A stretch of DNA of 64,000 bases from Actinobacteria bacterium OK074 (GTDB taxonomy: Bacteria > Actinomycetota > Actinomycetes > Streptomycetales > Streptomycetaceae), in assembly GCA_001298575.1 (NCBI GenBank), contig LJCV01000269.1, forward strand, positions 1 to 64,000, in the 5' to 3' direction. This document shows, in pieces, positions 51,582 through 61,915 of this stretch. Below the pieces are notes generated by a model. It had not been told where the DNA came from and did not search any database. It saw only the letters and a program-made list of their open reading frames with translations. Each line of letters begins with the position of its first letter. Position 1 is the stretch's first letter. The position numbers were made by a program, and so were the translations under genes.

Positions 51582-52025
51582 TCACCCCCACCGCTTCGCC
51601 AACGTGTACTCCGTAACCCCCGGCGGATAGTCCGCGATCACGCACACCACCTCGTACCCGAACCGGCGGTAGAAGTCCGGCGCCTGGAAGTCCCACGTCT
51701 CCAGGCGCGCCGCCGTGCAGCCCCGTTCCGTGCGGGCGATGCGTTCCGCCTCGGCCAGCAGGCGGGTGCCCAGGCCCGCGCCGCGGTGGGGGGCGTCGAC
51801 CCACAGGTAGGTGACGTGGAGCCAGGTCGCCCAGGTGTGGCCGACCAGCCCGCCCGCCAGTTCGCCGTCCGCCGACAGCACCCACACGTGCAGCGGAGCC
51901 TCGCGTTCCGCCGGGGTGCCGCGCAGGGCGCGCAGCACGGGGGAGGCCGCCGTGTTGGTGTCCCGCAGCCGGGTACGAAGCAGATCGCGCCGTTGTCTGT
52001 CGACTCCTGTCTCCATCCGAAACAT
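51582..52025 (-). CDS. GNAT family N-acetyltransferase
   Basis: About 147 residues. The acetyl-CoA loop is HRGAGLGTRLLAEAERIARTER, preceded by LHVTYLWVDAP. The C-terminus FYRRFGYEVVCVIADYPPGV is typical. The exact start is unclear: ATG at 52025 (after GGTGAG) is chosen, but ATGs at 52037 and 52064 are also in frame. The acceptor substrate cannot be told from sequence. Confidence 0.85.
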   Translation of the reverse strand: MFRMETGVDRQRRDLLRTRLRDTNTAASPVLRALRGTPAEREAPLHVWVLSADGELAGGLVGHTWATWLHVTYLWVDAPHRGAGLGTRLLAEAERIARTERGCTAARLETWDFQAPDFYRRFGYEVVCVIADYPPGVTEYTLAKRWG

Positions 52026-52103
52026 GCGGCTCACCATAAACGCGTCGGACGGCCAGTTCTGCAAATAACCTTCCGCTGTCGGCCCGCGGCCCTACCCTGT
52101 GAA

Positions 52104-52227
52104 CAGCACCGGTGGGGGCCGGTGCTGATCAGGGGGCGAGACAGTCGGGTACGACGCCCGAAGTGGGGGTAGCTGTTCCGCAACGGCGGCGGCCGTACGG
52201 CAACATCAGCCCCGGGCGTCGTACCCG
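52104..52227 (+). promoter_or_regulatory. Structured leader of the split-receiver response regulator
   Basis: TACCCT at about 52093 is a possible -10. Just after, CAGCACCGG and CCGGTGCTG form a 9-bp hairpin (52104-52127). Further down CGGGTACGACGCCCG (52146-52160) pairs perfectly with CGGGCGTCGTACCCG (52213-52227) across 52 bases. The leader to the GTG at 52297 would be about 190 nt and strongly folded. It matches no riboswitch class I recognise. Confidence 0.45.
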
Positions 52228-52296
52228 CACACCGGTCGGTGTCCTCCGATTCCGGTTTTTTCCCCGGCCCGCCCCGGGCCAGGGATAGGGGGTTTC

Positions 52297-53259
52297 GTGG
52301 TTCGCATCCGAGTTCTCGTCGTCGACGACCATCGCATCTTCGCCGAGTCGCTGGCCGCCGCGCTGGCAGCCGAGCCGGACGTCGACGTGTCCGCGGCCGG
52401 CAGCGGCCCCGCCGCGCTGCGCTGCCTGGAGCGGGCGGCGGCGGAGGGCCGCAGATACGACGTCATGCTCGTCGACGCCGACCTCGGCGGCACCGTCGGC
52501 ACGGTCACCCACACGGGTGGGGGCCTCGGCAACGGGAACTACGGCGGACGCCCCGCCGTTCACCCGATACAGCCCGTGCCGTCCGCACACTCCGCGCACT
52601 CCGTCCAGTCCGTGCAGGCCGTCCCGTCACCCCGCACCGCGCTCTCCGCCCGGGACGCCCGCGATGCCCGCGACGGCAGGCAGGACGAGAACGGCGGCGT
52701 CGGTACCGGTGGCGTCGGCGGTGCCGGCGGTGCCAGCGGCGCCTTTGATGGTCTCTCACTCGTCGCCGGTGTCCGCATCGCCCATCCCGGCGTGCGCACC
52801 GTCGTCCTCGCCGAGAAGGACGACCCGCGGCGCGCCGCGCTCGCCCTCCAGGCCGGGGCGGGCGGCTGGGTCGCCAAGGACTGTTCGCTGTCGCGGCTGC
52901 TCACCGTCATCCGGGGGGTGCTGCGCGACGAGACGCATCTGCCGCCCGCGCTCCTCACCGGTGTACTGCGCGAACTCACCGCCGCCCGCAAGCACCGCAC
53001 CGAGAGCGAACGGCTGGTGGAGTCGCTCACGCCGCGGGAGCGGGAGGTGCTGCGCTGCATGGTCGCAGGACTGGGCCGCAAGGCGGTCGCCGAACGGCTG
53101 TTCCTCTCCCCGCACACCGTCCGCACCCACATGCAGAACGTGCTGGGCAAGCTCGGCGTGCACTCCACCCTCGCGGCGGTCGCGCTCGCCCGCCGGGCCG
53201 GGGTCGGGCCCGTCGACCTAGCCGGGGATGTTGTCGAACGGGGCGGTCAACTGGCGTAG
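52297..53259 (+). CDS. LuxR-type response regulator with low-complexity insertion in the receiver
   Basis: A 320-residue protein. The receiver begins VRVLVVDDHRIFAESLAAAL (Asp10-Asp11), with phospho-acceptor Asp60 in YDVMLVDADLGG. Directly after, about 85-90 low-complexity residues are inserted (SAHSAHSVQSVQAVP, RDARDARDGRQD, GGVGTGGVGGAGGASGA). The receiver then resumes (VRTVVLAEKDDPRRAALALQ, GGWVAKD with the conserved Lys). The LuxR HTH is LTPREREVLRCMVAGLGRKA, RTHMQNVLGKLGVHS. No kinase is adjacent. It overlaps the convergent MarR gene by 42 bases. GTG start with AGGG/GGGGG upstream. Confidence 0.85.
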   Translation: MVRIRVLVVDDHRIFAESLAAALAAEPDVDVSAAGSGPAALRCLERAAAEGRRYDVMLVDADLGGTVGTVTHTGGGLGNGNYGGRPAVHPIQPVPSAHSAHSVQSVQAVPSPRTALSARDARDARDGRQDENGGVGTGGVGGAGGASGAFDGLSLVAGVRIAHPGVRTVVLAEKDDPRRAALALQAGAGGWVAKDCSLSRLLTVIRGVLRDETHLPPALLTGVLRELTAARKHRTESERLVESLTPREREVLRCMVAGLGRKAVAERLFLSPHTVRTHMQNVLGKLGVHSTLAAVALARRAGVGPVDLAGDVVERGGQLA

Positions 53260-53715
53260 CAGCCCCGCGAGTTCGCCGCGCTGGGCGTCGCTCAGCTCGG
53301 CGAGGATCGCGCGCTCCTGGGCGAGCAGACCCGCGAGGGCCTGGTCGGCGCGGTCCCGGCCCTCGTCCGTCAGCCGCACCAGCACACCGCGGCGGTCGGT
53401 GGGGTCGGGCAACCGCTCGACCAGGTCCTTCTTGGTCAGCCGGTCGATCCGGTTGGTCATCGTGCCCGAGGTCACCAGAGTCTGCGTCAGCAACTGGCCG
53501 GGGGAGAGCTGGTACGGGGCTCCCGCGCGCCGCAGCGCGGTCAGCACGTCGAACTCCCAGGGCTCCAGGCTGTGTTCCGCGAACGCCAGCCGGCGCGCCC
53601 GGTCCAGGTGCCGCGCCAGTCGGGTCACCCGGCTGAGTACTTCCAGCGGCTCCACGTCGAGGTCCGGGCGCTCCCGGCGCCACGCAGCGACCAGCCGATC
53701 GACCTCGTCCTCCAT
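53218..53715 (-). CDS. MarR-family regulator
   Basis: A 165-residue winged-helix protein. The family pattern is clear: SLEPWEFDVLTALRRAGAPY, LSPGQLLTQTLVTSGTMTNR, IDRLTKKDLVERLPDPTDRR, GVLVRLTDEGR. The ATG at 53715 has no Shine-Dalgarno, and a TACACT -10-like box lies seven to twelve bases upstream, suggesting a leaderless message. It is divergent from a Tam-like methyltransferase, with a 15-bp repeat array between them, and its 3' end overlaps the response regulator by 42 bases. Confidence 0.85.
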   Translation of the reverse strand: MEDEVDRLVAAWRRERPDLDVEPLEVLSRVTRLARHLDRARRLAFAEHSLEPWEFDVLTALRRAGAPYQLSPGQLLTQTLVTSGTMTNRIDRLTKKDLVERLPDPTDRRGVLVRLTDEGRDRADQALAGLLAQERAILAELSDAQRGELAGLLRQLTAPFDNIPG

Positions 53716-53750
53716 GCGATCAGTGTAGGGGTTGTGTCGATGTGAAGTCT

Positions 53751-53825
53751 CTTGACGTCGATCCTCTTGAACAACACCCTCTTGACGCTCACTATCTCGA
53801 CGTCCACTATCTTGATGTCGAGATA
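53751..53825. promoter_or_regulatory. Five 15-bp tandem repeats, probable MarR operator array
   Basis: CTTGA or CTCGA starts at 53751, 53766, 53781, 53796 and 53811, an exact 15-bp period over five units. The last unit forms a palindrome TATCTTGATGTCGAGATA (53808-53825) resembling MarR-type sites (TATCTTGA-n2-TCAAGATA as I recall). The array lies in the divergent gap between MarR and the methyltransferase. Read as protein from 53742 it would give LDxxx pentapeptides, but the better start at 53862 makes it non-coding. Confidence 0.65.
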
Positions 53826-53861
53826 AATAGCCAAGGTGCCAGCACACTCCGAGGAGGGCCC

Positions 53862-54719
53862 ATGCCCACCACCGCCACCCCCGATTCCGCCGCCAACCCC
53901 ACCCCCCCCTGGGACCCCGCCCAGTACCTCCGCCACGCCGACCACCGCTCCCGCCCCTTCGTCGACCTCCTGGCCCGCGTCCCGGCCCTCCCCGGCCCCT
54001 CTTCGGGCGCACCCCGTATCGCCGACCTCGGCTGCGGCCCCGGCAACGCCACCGTCCTGCTCGCCGACCGCTGGCCCACCGCGCACATCACCGGCTACGA
54101 CAACTCGCCCGAGATGCTCGACCGGGCCCGCGTCGACCACGAGGGGGCCACCCCGGGCGGCGGGCGCCTCGACTTCGCCGAGGCCGACGCGCGGACGTGG
54201 GCGCCCGCGGAACCGTACGGCCTGATCATCAGCAACGCGACGTTCCAGTGGGTGCCGGGGCATCTCGGCCGGTTCGGGGACTGGGTGGGTGCGCTCGTGC
54301 CCGGCGGGACCTTCGCCTTCCAGGTACCGGGCAACTTCGACTCCCCGAGCCACCTCCTGATGCGCGAACTCGCCCACTCCGCCCGCTGGCGCTCCCGCCT
54401 CGGCGAGACCCTGCGGCATGCCGACGCCGTCCACACGCCGATCGCGTACGGCGAGACGCTCGCCGGTCTCGGCTGCGTGGACGTGGACGTGTGGGAGACG
54501 ACGTACGTGCACGTGCTCCAGGGCGAGGACCCGGTGCTCGACTGGGTCCGGGGCACCGGCCTGCGCCCCGTCCTCACCGAACTCGCCGACGACCCCGAGG
54601 CCACGGACGCCTTCGTCACCGAGTACCGAACCGCCCTGCGCACCGCGTACCCACCGACCGCGCACGGCACCCCGTTCCCGTTCCGGCGGATCTTCGCGGT
54701 GGCCAGGAAGGGGAGGTAG
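53862..54719 (+). CDS. Trans-aconitate 2-methyltransferase-like SAM methyltransferase
   Basis: A 285-residue class I methyltransferase. The SAM motif is IADLGCGPGNATVLLADRWP, with YDNSPEMLDRA, then the Tam-like LIISNATFQWVPGHLGRFG and GGTFAFQVPGNFDSPSHLLM. The C-terminus YPPTAHGTPFPFRRIFAVAR fits the Tam family, which methylates trans-aconitate to relieve aconitase inhibition. ATG at 53862 follows GAGGAGGG at good spacing. An extension to 53742 reads through the 15-bp operator array and is rejected. Divergent from MarR, which probably controls it. Confidence 0.87.
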   Translation: MPTTATPDSAANPTPPWDPAQYLRHADHRSRPFVDLLARVPALPGPSSGAPRIADLGCGPGNATVLLADRWPTAHITGYDNSPEMLDRARVDHEGATPGGGRLDFAEADARTWAPAEPYGLIISNATFQWVPGHLGRFGDWVGALVPGGTFAFQVPGNFDSPSHLLMRELAHSARWRSRLGETLRHADAVHTPIAYGETLAGLGCVDVDVWETTYVHVLQGEDPVLDWVRGTGLRPVLTELADDPEATDAFVTEYRTALRTAYPPTAHGTPFPFRRIFAVARKGR

Positions 54720-54775
54720 CCGGGGATGCTTTTCACCACTGCCGTCACTGTCCTCGCCCGAAAGGCAGGAACCTG

Positions 54776-55159
54776 ATGCTCGCCGCCGTCGATCACGTCC
54801 AACTCGCCGCGCCGCCCGGCTCCGAGGACCTCCTGCGGCCGTACTACGTCGACGCCCTCGGCATGGCCGAAATCCCCAAGCCACCGGTCCTCGCCGCACG
54901 CGGCGGCTGCTGGTTCGAGGCGGGGCCCGTGCAGCTGCACCTGGGCATCGAGGAGGACTTCCACCCGGCCCGCAAGGCCCACCCCGGCCTCCGCGTCACC
55001 GGCATCGACCTGTTCGCCGCCCGCCTCACGGCCCACGGCGCGCCCGTCACCTGGGACTACGACCTCCCCGGCCACCGGCGGTTCTTCTCCTACGATCCCG
55101 TCGGCAACCGACTGGAGTTCCTGGAGCCGGTGCTCAGGCGGTCCGGCCCGGGTGAGTAG
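54776..55159 (+). CDS. VOC (glyoxalase/bleomycin-resistance) family protein
   Basis: A 127-residue single VOC module: VDHVQLAAPPGSEDLLRPYY near the N-terminus with a metal-site His, QLHLGIEEDFHPARKAHPGL in the middle, and DPVGNRLEFLEPV with the C-terminal Glu. Such proteins are dioxygenase-, lyase- or resistance-type enzymes; substrate unknown. The ATG follows GGCAGGAACC and lies 57 bases after the methyltransferase, suggesting one operon. It overlaps the convergent Phd gene by 70 bases. Confidence 0.82.
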   Translation: MLAAVDHVQLAAPPGSEDLLRPYYVDALGMAEIPKPPVLAARGGCWFEAGPVQLHLGIEEDFHPARKAHPGLRVTGIDLFAARLTAHGAPVTWDYDLPGHRRFFSYDPVGNRLEFLEPVLRRSGPGE

Positions 55160-55410
55160 GGAGGACGCAGCCCCAGTCGCCTGCGTACCTCTGCCATGGG
55201 AACGCCGGGTTCGAGTGTTCCCTCGGCCTTGCGCCGCTCGTAACCGGCGACGGCGAGGGAGTCTTCGAGATCCTCGATCGCCTGGGGTGGGACAAGCAGC
55301 GCGGCCACGTACCCGTGGTCGGTGAGGGCGATGGTCTCGCGCTCATGGGCTACGCGGCGGACGAGGTCTTCGAGCTGGGAACCGGCCTCGCTGATCGAAA
55401 TCTTGGTCAT
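55090..55410 (-). CDS. Orphan Phd/YefM-type antitoxin
   Basis: A 106-residue protein beginning MTKISISEAGSQLEDLVRRV, then TIALTDHGYVAALLVPPQAI, the classic Phd/YefM N-terminal DNA-binding and dimer fold. The middle helix (LEDSLAVAGYERRKAEGTLE) would bind a toxin. The last 24 residues (GPDRLSTGSRNSSRLPTGS) are read antisense through the end of the VOC gene. No Doc, YoeB or PIN toxin lies on either side, so this is an orphan or has lost its partner. Confidence 0.78.
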   Translation of the reverse strand: MTKISISEAGSQLEDLVRRVAHERETIALTDHGYVAALLVPPQAIEDLEDSLAVAGYERRKAEGTLEPGVPMAEVRRRLGLRPPYSPGPDRLSTGSRNSSRLPTGS

Positions 55411-55511
55411 GAGCGCATGCTGCCCCAGCAACGGGCTCAACTCCGCCGAAGCCGCCCGTGCCGAAGCCGCCGCAGGGTTCACCTCCGCCAAAGCCGCCCG
55501 CAGGGCACCGC

Positions 55512-56195
55512 TCAGCTGCGCCGATGCCCGATCAACCGCGGCTTCGCCTCCATGCCGTCCAAGCCGTGCCACGCCAGGTTGACCAGATGCGCCGCCACCT
55601 CCGCCTTGCGGGGGCGGCGGACGTCCAGCCACCACTGGCCCGTCAGGGCGACCATGCCCACCAGGGCCTGGGCGTAGAGCGGGGCCAGTTTGGGGTCGAA
55701 GCCGCGGCTCTTGAACTCGCGGCCCAGGATGTCCTCCACCTGCGTCGCGATGTCCGAGATCAGGGACGCGAAGGAGCCCGTCGACTGGGGGATGGGGGAG
55801 TCGCGGACCAGGATGCGGAAGCCGTCCGTGTACTCCTCGATGTAGTCCAGGAGCGCGAAGGCGGCCTGTTCGCAGAGTTCGCGGGGGTGGCCGGCCGTCA
55901 GGGAGCTGGTCACCATGTCCAGCAGGCGGCGCATCTCGCGGTCCACCACCACCGCGTACAGCCCCTCCTTGCCGCCGAAGTGCTCGTACACCACCGGCTT
56001 GGAGACCCCGGCCTTCGCCGCGATCTCCTCCACCGACGTGCCTTCGAAGCCCTTCGTGGCGAAGAGGGTGCGACCGATCTCCAGCAGCTGCTGCCGCCGC
56101 TCCGCCCCCGTCATCCGGGTGCGACGGGGGCGCCGCGGCTTTTCGCCGTTGCTGCTGGGGAGGTTGTTCGAGTCGGTCGCCACGCCGACCATCAT
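55512..56195 (-). CDS. TetR-family regulator coupled to the desaturase
   Basis: A 227-residue regulator. The HTH is RRQQLLEIGRTLFATKGFEG, TSVEEIAAKAGVSKPVVYEH, FGGKEGLYAVV. The ligand domain contains GQWWLDVRRPRKAEVAAHLV. The start ATG (56195) overlaps the desaturase stop (ATGA), so they form one operon with the enzyme first. It is the best candidate for binding the twin palindromes at 57299-57325 upstream of the desaturase. A fatty-acyl-responsive repressor, similar in logic to DesT, is a reasonable inference. Confidence 0.87.
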   Translation of the reverse strand: MMVGVATDSNNLPSSNGEKPRRPRRTRMTGAERRQQLLEIGRTLFATKGFEGTSVEEIAAKAGVSKPVVYEHFGGKEGLYAVVVDREMRRLLDMVTSSLTAGHPRELCEQAAFALLDYIEEYTDGFRILVRDSPIPQSTGSFASLISDIATQVEDILGREFKSRGFDPKLAPLYAQALVGMVALTGQWWLDVRRPRKAEVAAHLVNLAWHGLDGMEAKPRLIGHRRS

Positions 56196-57223
56196 GCCGC
56201 CTTCGCCGTCTCCTTCTGGCGCCGGGAGTCCGCCTCGCCCGTGTTCCGGCGCGAATCGATACGCGAGCGTGACGGCCAGCGCACGTCCGAGGCCCAGCCG
56301 AGCTGTTCGAACCAGCGGATCAGCCGCGCGGAGGAGTCCAGCTGCCCGCGCATCACACCGTGCCGCGCCGACGTCGGGTCCGCGTGGTGCAGGTTGTGCC
56401 ACGACTCACCGCAGGACAGCACCGCCAGCCACCACACGTTGCCCGACTTGTCGCGCGACTTGAAGGGGCGCTTGCCCACCGCGTGGCAGATCGAGTTGAT
56501 CGACCACGTCACGTGGTGCAGCAACGCCACCCGAACGAGTGAGCCCCAGAAGAACCCGGTGAACGCGCCCCACCACGACATCGTCGCCAGCCCGCCGATC
56601 AGCGGCGGCAGCGCCAGCGACAGCATCGTCCACCAGACGAACTGGCGGGAGATCGCCCGGATCGCCGGGTCCTTCACCAGGTCCGGCGCGTACTTCTCCT
56701 GCGGGGTCTGCTCTTCGTCGAACATCCATGCGATGTGGGCCCACCACAGGCCCTTCATCAGCGCCGGCAGCGTCTCGCCGAACCGCCACGGCGAGTGCGG
56801 GTCGCCCTCCGCGTCGGAGAACTTGTGGTGCTTGCGGTGGTCCGCCACCCACCGCACCAGGGGCCCCTCCACCGCCATCGAGCCCGCGATGGCCAGCGCG
56901 ATCCGCAGTGGCCGCCTGGCCTTGAAGGAACCGTGGGTGAAGTAGCGGTGGAAACCGATCGTGATGCCGTGGCAGCCCAGGTAGTAGAAGAACACGAGTA
57001 GCCCGAGGTCGAGCCAGCTCACGCCCCAGCCCCAGGCCAGGGGCACCGCCGCGAGCACGGCCAGGAACGGAACGATGATGAACACCAGCAGCGCGATCTG
57101 CTCGATCGACCGCTTCTGCTCGCCACCCAGGGTGGCGGAGGGGCCGGTGGCATGGGGGGAAGTGTCGGAGCCGGTCGCCTTCGGGGCGTCTTCGATCACA
57201 TCAGAAGAACTTGTGGTCGTCAT
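56192..57223 (-). CDS. Acyl-CoA/acyl-lipid delta-9 fatty acid desaturase
   Basis: A 343-residue membrane di-iron desaturase. The three histidine boxes are HRYFTH, HRKHHKF and HNLHHAD. Hydrophobic helices include LLVFIIVPFLAVLAAVPLAW and LDLGLLVFFYYLGC. It introduces a cis double bond into fatty acyl chains, adjusting membrane fluidity. The ATG at 57223 follows AGGGGACGCC; a longer in-frame N-terminus (to 57385) crosses the operators and is rejected. It is the first gene of the desaturase-TetR operon. Confidence 0.9.
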   Translation of the reverse strand: MTTTSSSDVIEDAPKATGSDTSPHATGPSATLGGEQKRSIEQIALLVFIIVPFLAVLAAVPLAWGWGVSWLDLGLLVFFYYLGCHGITIGFHRYFTHGSFKARRPLRIALAIAGSMAVEGPLVRWVADHRKHHKFSDAEGDPHSPWRFGETLPALMKGLWWAHIAWMFDEEQTPQEKYAPDLVKDPAIRAISRQFVWWTMLSLALPPLIGGLATMSWWGAFTGFFWGSLVRVALLHHVTWSINSICHAVGKRPFKSRDKSGNVWWLAVLSCGESWHNLHHADPTSARHGVMRGQLDSSARLIRWFEQLGWASDVRWPSRSRIDSRRNTGEADSRRQKETAKAA

Positions 57224-57298
57224 TGGGGGCGTCCCCTGGGGGGTCGAGGGTGGAAGCAACTGCCGGGCAGTGGAACACGGCAACAAGGCAGCTATGCC

Positions 57299-57325
57299 TA
57301 CGGTTCCGTAACCTACGGCATCGTA
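57299..57325. promoter_or_regulatory. Twin palindromic operators upstream of the desaturase
   Basis: TACGGTTCCGTA (57299-57310) and TACGGCATCGTA (57314-57325) are two palindromes whose starts are 15 bases apart, in the 300-base gap between the desaturase and ppc. TTACG/CGTAA ends are typical of TetR operators. The adjacent TetR is the likely binder. The rest of the 57224-57523 gap holds no gene. Confidence 0.6.
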
Positions 57326-57523
57326 AGTATGGCAGTGCGTCGCCCGGCGGCAAGAGCCGGTGAGCCTGCGCGTCCACCCGGACACCTATCCTGGGTGTCG
57401 GTCGGACAGCGCGGTCCGCACTGATTCATGCCCGGATGCCCGGTCCCTATGCGGCCCCACCCCGCCCGGCCCGAGCCCGGAACCCTCCCCGGACGAGCTT
57501 CAACACTGCAAGGAGCCGCACCT

Positions 57524-60352
<2,829 letters not shown>

Positions 60353-60363
60353 GCGCACACGAG

Positions 60364-60403
60364 TTGGGGGCCGCCGATCTCGTACGAGACCGGCGGCCCC
60401 CAA
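60364..60403. terminator. Bidirectional terminator between ppc and pth
   Basis: TTGGGGGCCGCCG and CGGCGGCCCCCAA form the outer stem, with TCTCG and CGAGA pairing inside, almost a continuous hairpin of 40 bases, 12 bases after ppc and between convergent genes. The arms are T-tipped on both strands. Confidence 0.85.
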
Positions 60404-60441
60404 CGCGTTCCTCAACGCATTCCCCAACCACTGGGCGTGCC

Positions 60442-61038
60442 CTACGAGTTGTACGCCCCCTGCGCCCGCTCCAACCCCTCGGTCACCAGGGACTCCACCG
60501 CGTCGGTGGCCCGGTCCACGAAGTAGTCGAGTTCCTTGCGCTCGGCGGACGAGAAGTCCTTCAGCACGAAGTCGGCGACCTGCATGCGCCCCGGCGGCCG
60601 TCCGATCCCGAACCGCACCCGGTGGTAGTCCGGGCCCATCGCCTTCGTCATGGACTTCAGCCCGTTGTGCCCGTTGTCACCCCCGCCGAGCTTGAGCCGC
60701 AGGGTGCCGTAGTCGATGTCCAACTCGTCGTGTACGGCAATGATGTTGGCGAGGGGCACCTTGTAGAAGTCGCGCAGCGCGTTCACGGGGCCCCCGGAGA
60801 GGTTCATGAACGACATCGGCTTGGCCAGCACCACCCGGCGGCTCGCGGGACCCGGCGCGCCGAGCCGTCCCTCGACCACCTGGGCCTGCGCCTTCCCGGC
60901 CCGCTTGAACCTGCCGCCGATCCGCTCGGCCAGCAGATCGGCCACCATGAAACCGACGTTGTGCCGGTTCGCGGCGTACTCGGGCCCGGGGTTGCCCAAC
61001 CCGACGACGAGCCAAGGGGCGTTGGGGTCGGTGCTCAC
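60442..61038 (-). CDS. pth: Peptidyl-tRNA hydrolase Pth
   Basis: A 198-residue enzyme that recycles tRNA from prematurely released peptidyl-tRNA. Motifs: LVVGLGNPGPEYAANRHNVG with catalytic His at about 26, KPMSFMNLSGGPV, AVHDELDIDYGTLRLKLGGG and NGHNGLKSM. The GTG start at 61038 follows AAGGAG at a longish spacing. It is downstream of rplY in the same direction, separated by a hairpin. Confidence 0.95.
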   Translation of the reverse strand: MSTDPNAPWLVVGLGNPGPEYAANRHNVGFMVADLLAERIGGRFKRAGKAQAQVVEGRLGAPGPASRRVVLAKPMSFMNLSGGPVNALRDFYKVPLANIIAVHDELDIDYGTLRLKLGGGDNGHNGLKSMTKAMGPDYHRVRFGIGRPPGRMQVADFVLKDFSSAERKELDYFVDRATDAVESLVTEGLERAQGAYNS

Positions 61039-61062
61039 GTCGTCCGCGTCTCCTTACGCGAC

Positions 61063-61092
61063 AGCCGCCGCTCCCGTACGAGAGCGGCGGCT
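61063..61092 (-). terminator. Hairpin between rplY and pth
   Basis: AGCCGCCGCTC (61063-61073) pairs with GAGCGGCGGCT (61082-61092) across a CCGTACGA loop, in the 99-base gap downstream of rplY. It may attenuate readthrough into pth, separating the two. Confidence 0.75.
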
Positions 61093-61137
61093 CCTACCGC
61101 TGTATTGCCAGAGGCTGCCTGGAGGCTAGCCCGCGGC

Positions 61138-61722
61138 TCAGGCGTCGGCGGACTCGTCCGTGCCCTCGGCCGGGGCCTCCTCCGCCTGGGCGGCGAGGAC
61201 CTGGAGGACGACCGCGTCCTCGTCGATGGCCAGGGTCGTACCGGCCGGGAGCGGGATGTCCTTGGCGGAGATGGAGGCACCGGCCTCCAGGCCCGCGATG
61301 GACACGGTGACCGACTCGGGGATGTGCGTGGCCTCGGCCTCGACCGTCAGCGTGCTCAGCACGTGCTCAAGCAGGTACGCGCCCGGGGCCAGCTCGCCCT
61401 CGGTGTGGACGTAGACCTCGACGGTGACCTTCTCGCCGCGCTTCACGGTGAGCAGGTCGACGTGCTCCAGGAAGCCCTTGATGGCGTCGCGCTGGACGGC
61501 CTTCGGGATCGCCAGCTCGGTGCGGCCCTCGATGTCCAGGGTCAGCAGGACGTTCGGGGTGCGCAGCGCGAGCTGGAGGTCGTGGCCCGGCAGCGTGATG
61601 TGCACGGGGTCGGCGCCGTGGCCGTAGACGACCGCGGGAACCTTGTTCTCGCGGCGGATGCGGCGGGCGGCGCCCTTGCCGAACTCGGTACGGGTCTCGG
61701 CGGTGAGCTTGACGTCGGCCAT
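61138..61722 (-). CDS. rplY: 50S ribosomal protein L25/general stress protein Ctc
   Basis: A 194-residue CTC-type L25. The N-terminal domain (TAETRTEFGKGAARRIRREN, VPAVVYGHGADPVHI) binds 5S rRNA. The C-terminal TL5-like domain (VEVYVHTEGELAPGAYLLEH, AGASISAKDIPLP) ends in an acidic tail (AAQAEEAPAEGTDESADA). ATG 61722 has GAGGAG six bases upstream; a GTG two codons earlier is less likely. It follows prs on the same strand. Confidence 0.95.
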   Translation of the reverse strand: MADVKLTAETRTEFGKGAARRIRRENKVPAVVYGHGADPVHITLPGHDLQLALRTPNVLLTLDIEGRTELAIPKAVQRDAIKGFLEHVDLLTVKRGEKVTVEVYVHTEGELAPGAYLLEHVLSTLTVEAEATHIPESVTVSIAGLEAGASISAKDIPLPAGTTLAIDEDAVVLQVLAAQAEEAPAEGTDESADA

Positions 61723-61822
61723 GGTCACTCCTCGTAGATCGTTTGGGGAAGGTGGTCACCCGGCCAATAAATCGGCCTGCTACGAAGAGCGCGTCGATAA
61801 CGGACCGCCGTACCCGTGAAGC

Positions 61823-61879
61823 GGTACGGCCTCCCTCGCCGAGCAACTGTGACAGCTTACGCGGCGGGGAGGCCGTACC
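61823..61879 (-). terminator. Long hairpin between prs and rplY
   Basis: GGTACGGCCTCCC (61823-61835) pairs with GGGAGGCCGTACC (61867-61879), with CGCCG/CGGCG extending the stem inside. It lies 37 bases beyond the prs stop on the minus strand and likely terminates prs. It also lies upstream of the rplY promoter. Confidence 0.8.
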
Positions 61880-61915
61880 AGAAATCGATCTACGGGAGAG
61901 CTACGGCAGCGGGGC

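Noticed and set aside
53742..53861. N-terminal extension of the methyltransferase through the 15-bp repeats (LDVDP-type pentapeptides)
   Set aside because: GAGGAGGG at good distance before ATG 53862 is a much stronger start. The region lies between divergent genes and contains a palindrome, so it is treated as operator DNA.
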